From positions 1 to 10,374 of the forward strand of contig JALTCK010000021.1 in the NCBI GenBank assembly GCA_027074805.1: a stretch of 10,374 nt of DNA, written 5' to 3'. The position numbers and the translations under genes are program-made. The number at the start of each line of letters is the position of its first letter. The stretch's first letter is position 1. The notes beneath the pieces were generated by a model. The model had not been told where the DNA came from. It saw only the letters and a program-made list of their open reading frames with translations, and ran no database searches. This document shows positions 7,602 to 10,374 of the stretch, in pieces. The DNA is from Thermococcus sp. Lineage in GTDB: Archaea; Methanobacteriota_B; Thermococci; Thermococcales; Thermococcaceae.

Positions 7602-8851
7602 CACACCAGCCTCCTCTGGCTGGAGAGGCTAACGGTAAGCAGATGCTGCAGCTGCGGATCCTGGCGATAGATGTTCTTGACCTTGTAGGGGGTGATGTTG
7701 AGGCGTATCTCCTTGGTGCGGCCGTAGCGGCCCTTGCTAACTACTTTGGCGTTGATTATGCCGAGCATGTCGAGCTCGTTGATGAGATCGCTGATGCGGC
7801 GCTGGGTCAAGGGCTCGATGTCAACCTGCTCATCACAGAGGAGCTTATAGATAGCATAGACGTCTCCAGTGTTGGCTGGAAGCTCTCCGTTCTCGTCGAG
7901 GAGCACTATCGCGTAGAGAAGGATCTTTGAGTGTAGGGGAAGGGTCTTTATGACCTCTTCCATGGTGTCCTGTTCTATCTTCTCCTGGGCACTCCAGACG
8001 TGTCTTTCAGTTACCTTGCTTGCCCCCTCGCGCTCTGCAATTTCACCCGCGACTCGGAGCAGATCCAAAGCGCGCCTCGCATCCCCATGCTCCCTCGCGG
8101 CCAGAGCTGCACAGAGGGGAACGACGGCATCGTCGAGAACGCCTTCGTTGAAAGCGACTACGGCACGCTGCATGAGGATATCCCTGAGCTGGTTCGCATC
8201 ATAGGGCGGGAAGACCACCTCTTCCTCACTCAAACTTGAAAGAACGCGAGCGTCAAGGTACTCCTTGAACTTAAGGTCGTTGGAGATCCCTATTATGCTC
8301 ACCTTGGCCCTGTGGAGCTCGGTGTTTATCCTGGTGAGGGAGTAGAGTATGTCGTCGCCGCTCTTCTTGACGAGCTTGTCTATCTCGTCGAGGACGATGA
8401 TGACGAAGCGCTCCTTGGCGTCGATGATCTCCTTCAGCTTAGAATAGACTTCATCAGTCGGCCAGCCAACGAGGGGGACCTCAAAGCCGCTCTCATCCCG
8501 GAAGTAGTTGACTATCTGGGCCAGAACACGGTACTGGGTATCAACTATCTCACAGTTTATGTAGATGACTTCGACTGGAACGTTGTACTTCTTGGAGATC
8601 CTCTTAAGCTCCTCGGTGACGAACTTAACGGTAACGGTCTTACCGGTCCCAGTCTTACCATAAACGAAGACGTTTGAGGGCGTCTCACCCCTGAGGACGG
8701 GAACCAGTATGTGGGCAAGGTTCTCTATCTGGGCGCGCCTGTGGGGCAGTTCCTTTGGAGTGTAGCTGTGTCTAAGCACCTCCTTGTTCTTGAATATCTT
8801 CTTCGCGTGGAGATACTTCTCAAAGATGGAACCGAGGTAATCGTCGTCCAT
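7601..8851 (-). CDS. cdc6: Orc1/Cdc6 origin-binding initiator ATPase
   Basis: This is the archaeal replication initiator that binds origin recognition boxes, melts the origin and helps load the MCM helicase. The 416-residue protein shows a AAA+ domain with Walker A GKTGTGKT at 65-72, Walker B with D155 and E156, sensor 1 N191 and the sensor 2 motif GDARRALDLLR at 256-266. A C-terminal winged-helix domain (about 300-416) follows. I chose ATG 8851 because GGAGGTG (8861-8867) lies nine bases upstream and the protein then starts, like other family members, shortly before the Lys-rich segment with IFKNKEVLRHSY. A longer reading from ATG 8908 would add 19 residues with no family resemblance. It is the first gene of the operon with polB and polC; its stop overlaps the polB start. 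An ORB over its ribosome binding site suggests autoregulation. Confidence 0.96.
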   Translation of the reverse strand: MDDDYLGSIFEKYLHAKKIFKNKEVLRHSYTPKELPHRRAQIENLAHILVPVLRGETPSNVFVYGKTGTGKTVTVKFVTEELKRISKKYNVPVEVIYINCEIVDTQYRVLAQIVNYFRDESGFEVPLVGWPTDEVYSKLKEIIDAKERFVIIVLDEIDKLVKKSGDDILYSLTRINTELHRAKVSIIGISNDLKFKEYLDARVLSSLSEEEVVFPPYDANQLRDILMQRAVVAFNEGVLDDAVVPLCAALAAREHGDARRALDLLRVAGEIAEREGASKVTERHVWSAQEKIEQDTMEEVIKTLPLHSKILLYAIVLLDENGELPANTGDVYAIYKLLCDEQVDIEPLTQRRISDLINELDMLGIINAKVVSKGRYGRTKEIRLNITPYKVKNIYRQDPQLQHLLTVSLSSQRRLV

Positions 8852-8860
8852 AGACCCACA

Positions 8861-8867
8861 CACCTCC
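8861..8867 (-). promoter_or_regulatory. Shine-Dalgarno that sets the cdc6 start
   Basis: On the - strand this reads GGAGGTG, nine bases before ATG 8851. It favours the shorter Cdc6 over the 19-residue longer reading. Its first bases are also part of the ORB core TCCAGTGGAAAC on the other strand, so the same DNA serves translation and possibly initiator binding. Confidence 0.75.
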
Positions 8868-8886
8868 AGTGGAAACATTGCTCCCC
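8864..8886 (+). promoter_or_regulatory. Origin recognition box at the cdc6 start
   Basis: TCCAGTGGAAAC (8865-8876) is the consensus ORB dyad as I know it from archaeal origins. It is followed by ATTG and the C tract CTCCCC (8881-8886). It covers the cdc6 ribosome binding site and, if the TATA-like element at 8892-8898 is right, the transcription start region as well. Binding by Orc1/Cdc6 is inferred from the match. Confidence 0.75.
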
Positions 8887-8891
8887 GATTG

Positions 8892-8898
8892 GATATTT
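8892..8898 (-). promoter_or_regulatory. Possible TATA element of the cdc6-polB-polC operon
   Basis: The - strand reads AAATATC here, preceded by CCC. Transcription beginning about 25 bases downstream would start near 8870 and give a leader of about 20 bases to ATG 8851. The match to the TATA consensus is modest, and a second candidate (CATATAAA, - strand of 9051-9058) would give a much longer leader. Confidence 0.35.
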
Positions 8899-8997
8899 GG
8901 GCAACCATAGCCCCATTTTTGAGACGGTTTATTCAATTCCGGCCATCACTTTATCGGAATGACAGCCCATTTAGCAGATTATTGCATGAACGTGAAT

Positions 8998-9030
8998 GCT
9001 TCCAGAGGAAGCACGGGATACAGAGGAAGC
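8998..9030. repeat. Palindrome and direct repeat resembling a variant ORB
   Basis: GCTTCC-AGA-GGAAGC (8998-9012) is a perfect 6-base inverted repeat with a 3-base centre. It resembles the ORB core with A in place of T at the centre, as in the site at 10087-10103. CAGAGGAAGC occurs at 9003-9012 and exactly again at 9021-9030, an 18-base period. There is no C tract. Initiator or regulator binding is possible but unproven. Confidence 0.45.
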
Positions 9031-9051
9031 GTAGATTTTTTGGGCGAGGAG

Positions 9052-9060
9052 TTTATATGC
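9052..9060 (+). promoter_or_regulatory. Candidate + strand promoter (TTTATATGC) facing the 64-residue gene
   Basis: TTTATATGC fits the usual Thermococcales TATA box better than anything upstream of cdc6. On the + strand it would start RNA near 9080, leading into a hairpin at 9122-9144 and then antisense across the 64-residue gene. There is no + strand gene behind it, only ATG codons followed within a few codons by stops. The BRE part (GAGGAG) is not ideal. Confidence 0.35.
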
Positions 9061-9121
9061 CTTGTTGAACAGGAGGATGTAAAAAGGGTTTCAGAATGAG
9101 GTGCGGATAATCAAGGAAAAT

Positions 9122-9144
9122 CAGGGGAGTTCATTCCTCCCCTG
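9122..9144 (-). terminator. Hairpin at the end of the 64-residue gene
   Basis: CAGGGGAG (9122-9129) and CTCCCCTG (9137-9144) form a perfect 8-base stem with a 7-base loop. The stop codon TGA (9131-9133) lies in the loop. On the - strand the stem is followed by ATTTTCC, so it may aid termination or protect the mRNA end. The T-tract is short, so it is not a strong terminator. Confidence 0.45.
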
Positions 9145-9325
9145 CCCCAGAATCACCTTCTAGGGCCTTCATGACGGCATCAAGGAGCCTCTTGGCCTCC
9201 TCTTCCCCGAGACCTACCTTGACGGTCAGAAACTCCATGAGCTGCTCGTGGGTCCACCCCTCAGCTATCCTCTCAAGAAGCGTTGTAAGTATACAGTCAA
9301 AGACGCTCGAAAAGAGCGAAAACAT
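9131..9325 (-). CDS. 64-residue protein, paralogue of the C-terminal domain of its upstream neighbour
   Basis: The protein runs from ATG 9325 and is predicted to be mostly alpha-helical. Its residues from about 10 on align with the C-terminal end of the neighbouring YbjN-like protein: both have the form D-x-I, then LER, then G, then LM-x-FLTVKVG, then A, then LLD, V and KA. By eye, about 23 of 47 aligned residues are the same. The DNA shares an exact 14-base direct repeat (9216-9229 and 9465-9478). A stop codon lies directly before ATG 9325, so this start is the earliest possible. GGTG upstream is a weak ribosome binding site. It lies 42 bases after the neighbour's stop in the same direction. 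It could be a stand-alone partner or regulator of the larger protein, or a leftover of a duplication. The conserved FLTVKVG core argues for function. Confidence 0.65.
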   Translation of the reverse strand: MFSLFSSVFDCILTTLLERIAEGWTHEQLMEFLTVKVGLGEEEAKRLLDAVMKALEGDSGAGEE

Positions 9326-9478
9326 TCACACCACACAAAATTTCCATCCAAAATAAAAAACATGGGTTTAGAAGTAACCCACATCGCTCTCATTGTCCTC
9401 GATGGAGCCCTTCGCTTTGAAAACCTGATCCAAGAGGCTCTCGGCATCCTCTGCTGTCATTCCCACCTTGACGGTCAG
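9216..9478. repeat. Partial tandem duplication: two copies of the FLTVKVG helical domain
   Basis: The 14-base word ACCTTGACGGTCAG occurs at 9216-9229 and 9465-9478, 249 bases apart and in the same reading frame relative to each protein. Flanking bases also agree in part. This marks a duplication of the C-terminal domain of the YbjN-like gene that produced the 64-residue gene. Confidence 0.6.
9350..9360 (-). terminator. U-rich tract between the paralogous genes
   Basis: On the - strand TTTTTTATTTT begins eight bases after the stop codon of the YbjN-like gene. Archaeal intrinsic termination depends mainly on such oligo-U tracts. The 64-residue gene begins only 25 bases further on and shows no TATA box of its own, so the tract probably acts as a partial terminator that lowers its expression relative to the upstream gene. 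Confidence 0.45.
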
Positions 9479-9991
9479 GAATTTCATGAGCTCATCCCTG
9501 CTGGCGCCCTTCTCGAGGCGCTCCAGTATCATTCCAACGATTCTGTCGAGGAGCTCCTGCTGAAACTCCTCCTCGAGGCCGAGAGCCGAAACTCCAGTCA
9601 GCATCCCGACGAGGAGTGAGGTCAAGGCGTCGTTGAACTCCTCCTTACCGAGCGTCTTCCGGTCCAGGTCGACCCGAAGGTAAACGTTGTCATTGATGTC
9701 AGAAAGAACAAACTTCATCAGGTTTATCTGGTCATTGAGTTTCAGGAGGATTCTGTAAACCTTCATCCTATCGGCAGTCTCAAGTGATATCGTCTCGAGG
9801 CCGAAGGGCACCACCAAACGGACAAAGTCCTCGGTGAAGATCAGGAGCAGCTGAAATGGCATCTTGGGGTGTTCTGCAAGATACTTGTGCGGACCGATCT
9901 CCTTGACGTTCCAAGGGAGGTCCACGATGTCCTTTGCGTCGTCCCGGCCAGACCTCAGCCAGTTTACCACTTCGTTCTCGAGCCCTTCCAT
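9368..9991 (-). CDS. YbjN / T3SC-like fold protein next to the replication origin
   Basis: I chose ATG 9991 (207 residues) because the TATA element at 10027-10033 would start transcription near 10004. An upstream in-frame GTG at 10015 would therefore lie outside the mRNA. Residues about 45-130 have the look of the YbjN / type III secretion chaperone-like fold: V-R-L-x-VPFG, then a helix with Y-x-x-LLKLND-x-INLMKF, then a strand with V-Y-L-R-V-D, then E-x-x-DAL-x-SLL. This is a resemblance from memory, not a search result. Residues about 147-193 are a helical domain with FLTVKVG, repeated in the downstream 64-residue protein. It has no enzyme motif, signal peptide or membrane segment, so it is probably cytoplasmic. 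Such proteins often bind other proteins. Its place between two ORB-bearing regions hints at a link to replication control, which is inference. Confidence 0.7.
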   Translation of the reverse strand: MEGLENEVVNWLRSGRDDAKDIVDLPWNVKEIGPHKYLAEHPKMPFQLLLIFTEDFVRLVVPFGLETISLETADRMKVYRILLKLNDQINLMKFVLSDINDNVYLRVDLDRKTLGKEEFNDALTSLLVGMLTGVSALGLEEEFQQELLDRIVGMILERLEKGASRDELMKFLTVKVGMTAEDAESLLDQVFKAKGSIEDNESDVGYF

Positions 9992-10026
9992 CGGTACCAC
10001 CAGGCAATAGTACACGATTGGAACCC

Positions 10027-10033
10027 ATAAACG
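10027..10033 (-). promoter_or_regulatory. Promoter (TATA) of the YbjN-like gene
   Basis: The - strand reads GGAAACGTTTATGGG across 10024-10038: a BRE-like GGAAACG followed by TTTATGG. Transcription would begin about 25 bases downstream near 10004, leaving a short leader to ATG 9991. The BRE is also one arm of the ORB-like site at 10035-10050. Confidence 0.5.
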
Positions 10034-10034
10034 T

Positions 10035-10050
10035 TTCCAATGGAAGTCCC
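10035..10050 (+). promoter_or_regulatory. ORB-like site a (TTCCAATGGAAGTCCC)
   Basis: It shows the dyad TTCC-N4-GGAA with a short CCC tract directly behind it. The spacer is shorter than in the full ORBs, so this would be a mini-ORB. Its left part overlaps the promoter of the YbjN-like gene. Confidence 0.5.
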
Positions 10051-10086
10051 AAAACAGAAGATATGAAAATTATTTCATAAAGACTC

Positions 10087-10103
10087 TTCCAGAGGAAAGC
10101 CCC
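10087..10103 (+). promoter_or_regulatory. ORB-like site b (TTCCAGAGGAAAGCCCC)
   Basis: It has the ORB core with A for T at the centre, GGAAAG to the right and a CCCC tract. The orientation is the same as that of site a. Confidence 0.5.
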
Positions 10104-10116
10104 TATCGACCACACC

Positions 10117-10132
10117 TTCAAGTGAAATTCCC
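10117..10132 (+). promoter_or_regulatory. ORB-like site c (TTCAAGTGAAATTCCC)
   Basis: It is more degenerate, with TTCA and TGAA arms, but ends with the usual CCC and keeps the orientation of its neighbours. It starts 30 bases after site b. Confidence 0.35.
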
Positions 10133-10159
10133 AGATTCAGCTGAACACAGAATCCGAGT

Positions 10160-10176
10160 TTCAAGTGGAAGCTCCC
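10160..10176 (+). promoter_or_regulatory. ORB-like site d (TTCAAGTGGAAGCTCCC)
   Basis: It is a good match to the dyad and right arm, with a CTCCC tract, just left of the AT-rich segment. It starts 43 bases after site c. Confidence 0.5.
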
Positions 10177-10199
10177 AACATGCCCAGGATTTCCTTTGA

Positions 10200-10310
10200 A
10201 AGCTAAATGAGCATATATGCACATAACATCTGGTGCCTTCATACCTATTTATGTCCAGAAAAGTTAAATGTTATAGATTTACAGTCTTTAATTTTTAAAT
10301 AAGATTGTGA
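10200..10310. promoter_or_regulatory. AT-rich duplex unwinding element
   Basis: This stretch is clearly richer in A and T than its flanks. It includes ATTTTTAAATAAGATT near 10291-10306 and several runs of TTTA and TAAA. It is framed by site d on the left and the inverted ORB on the right. By analogy with Pyrococcus furiosus it would be the place where the initiator opens the duplex. Confidence 0.55.
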
Positions 10311-10313
10311 CCT

Positions 10314-10338
10314 GGGGGAGTTTCATTTCCACTGGAAC
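10314..10338 (-). promoter_or_regulatory. Full ORB in inverted orientation, right flank of the origin core
   Basis: Read on the - strand it is GTTCCAGTGGAAAT, then GAAACT, then CCCCC. It is nearly the same as the ORB inside polB (7118-7143) but in opposite orientation. Its G tract on the + strand (10314-10318) lies against the AT-rich segment. It is among the best ORB matches in the window. Confidence 0.75.
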
Positions 10339-10374
10339 TCTAGTTTGAGAATTCCTGAGTTTCTGATTTTGATT

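Larger units (their letters stand above)
8852..9130. other. Intergenic control region between the 64-residue gene and cdc6
   Basis: This 279-base noncoding stretch holds the ORB and ribosome binding site of cdc6 and a 6-base inverted repeat (ATTCCG 8936-8941 and CGGAAT 8955-8960). It also holds the palindrome GCTTCC-AGA-GGAAGC (8998-9012), whose right arm CAGAGGAAGC recurs at 9021-9030, and a TATA box on the + strand (9052-9058). I see no coding potential. The ORB-like elements suggest it is an arm of the origin rather than only a promoter region. Confidence 0.55.
9992..10374. other. Putative replication origin (oriC) core
   Basis: This 383-base noncoding stretch contains, from left to right, four ORB-like sites in the same orientation (10035, 10087, 10117, 10160), an AT-rich segment (about 10200-10310) and a full ORB in the opposite orientation (10314-10338). 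The C and G tracts of the flanking sites all face the AT-rich segment. This is the layout known for the Pyrococcus furiosus origin, where Orc1/Cdc6 melts an AT-rich element flanked by inverted ORBs, and the neighbouring cdc6-polD operon fits. The window ends 36 bases after the last ORB, so the right part may be cut off. I see no gene here. Confidence 0.75.

Noticed and set aside
8852..8908. Longer Cdc6 reading from ATG 8908
   Set aside because: The extra 19 residues do not resemble the family, and the good ribosome binding site at 8861-8867 lies inside them, pointing to ATG 8851.
9992..10015. Longer YbjN-like reading from GTG 10015
   Set aside because: It would begin upstream of the transcription start expected from the TATA element at 10027-10033.
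10191..10203. TTCCTTTGAAAGC as a fifth left-arm ORB
   Set aside because: The centre and right arm differ and no C tract follows. It is too weak to list.
1..10374. tRNA, rRNA, CRISPR array, insertion sequence
   Set aside because: I saw no cloverleaf ends, no regularly spaced repeats and no transposase motifs on either strand.

Overview
The window looks like a chromosome segment of a hyperthermophilic euryarchaeon of the order Thermococcales, most likely a Thermococcus. The family-D DNA polymerase genes, the cdc6-polB-polC gene order, the GGAGGTG-type ribosome binding sites, the TTTATAA-type TATA boxes and the origin recognition boxes (ORBs) all point there. The large polymerase subunit has no intein, unlike the copies I remember from some Pyrococcus species.

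Layout. (1) Positions 1-1604, + strand: a compact three-gene operon behind a clear archaeal promoter. It encodes one predicted exported protein and two small multi-spanning membrane proteins. I recognise none of them, and they look less GC-rich than the rest. (2) Positions 1605-1700: a short spacer where this operon meets the replication operon tail to tail. (3) Positions 1701-8851, - strand: the replication operon cdc6/orc1, polB (PolD DP1) and polC (PolD DP2). Both junctions have no gap, which suggests translational coupling. (4) Positions 8852-9130: a 279-base intergenic region with an ORB over the cdc6 ribosome binding site and core promoter. (5) Positions 9131-9991, - strand: a gene whose central part resembles the YbjN / type III secretion chaperone-like fold, followed by a 64-residue gene that duplicates its C-terminal domain. 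(6) Positions 9992-10374: a noncoding region that reads as the replication origin core, with four ORB-like sites, an AT-rich segment and one ORB in opposite orientation. The window ends inside or just past it.

How the parts fit. Orc1/Cdc6, made from the operon, should bind the ORBs and melt the AT-rich segment, and PolD is the two-subunit replicative polymerase. Less expected points: ORBs also lie inside the polB coding sequence, where they encode a repeated ISTGE peptide; ORBs overlap the control regions of both cdc6 and the YbjN-like gene; and every site left of the AT-rich element has the same polarity while the one on the right is inverted. The best candidates for something undescribed are the origin-linked YbjN-like pair and the unknown three-gene membrane cassette.
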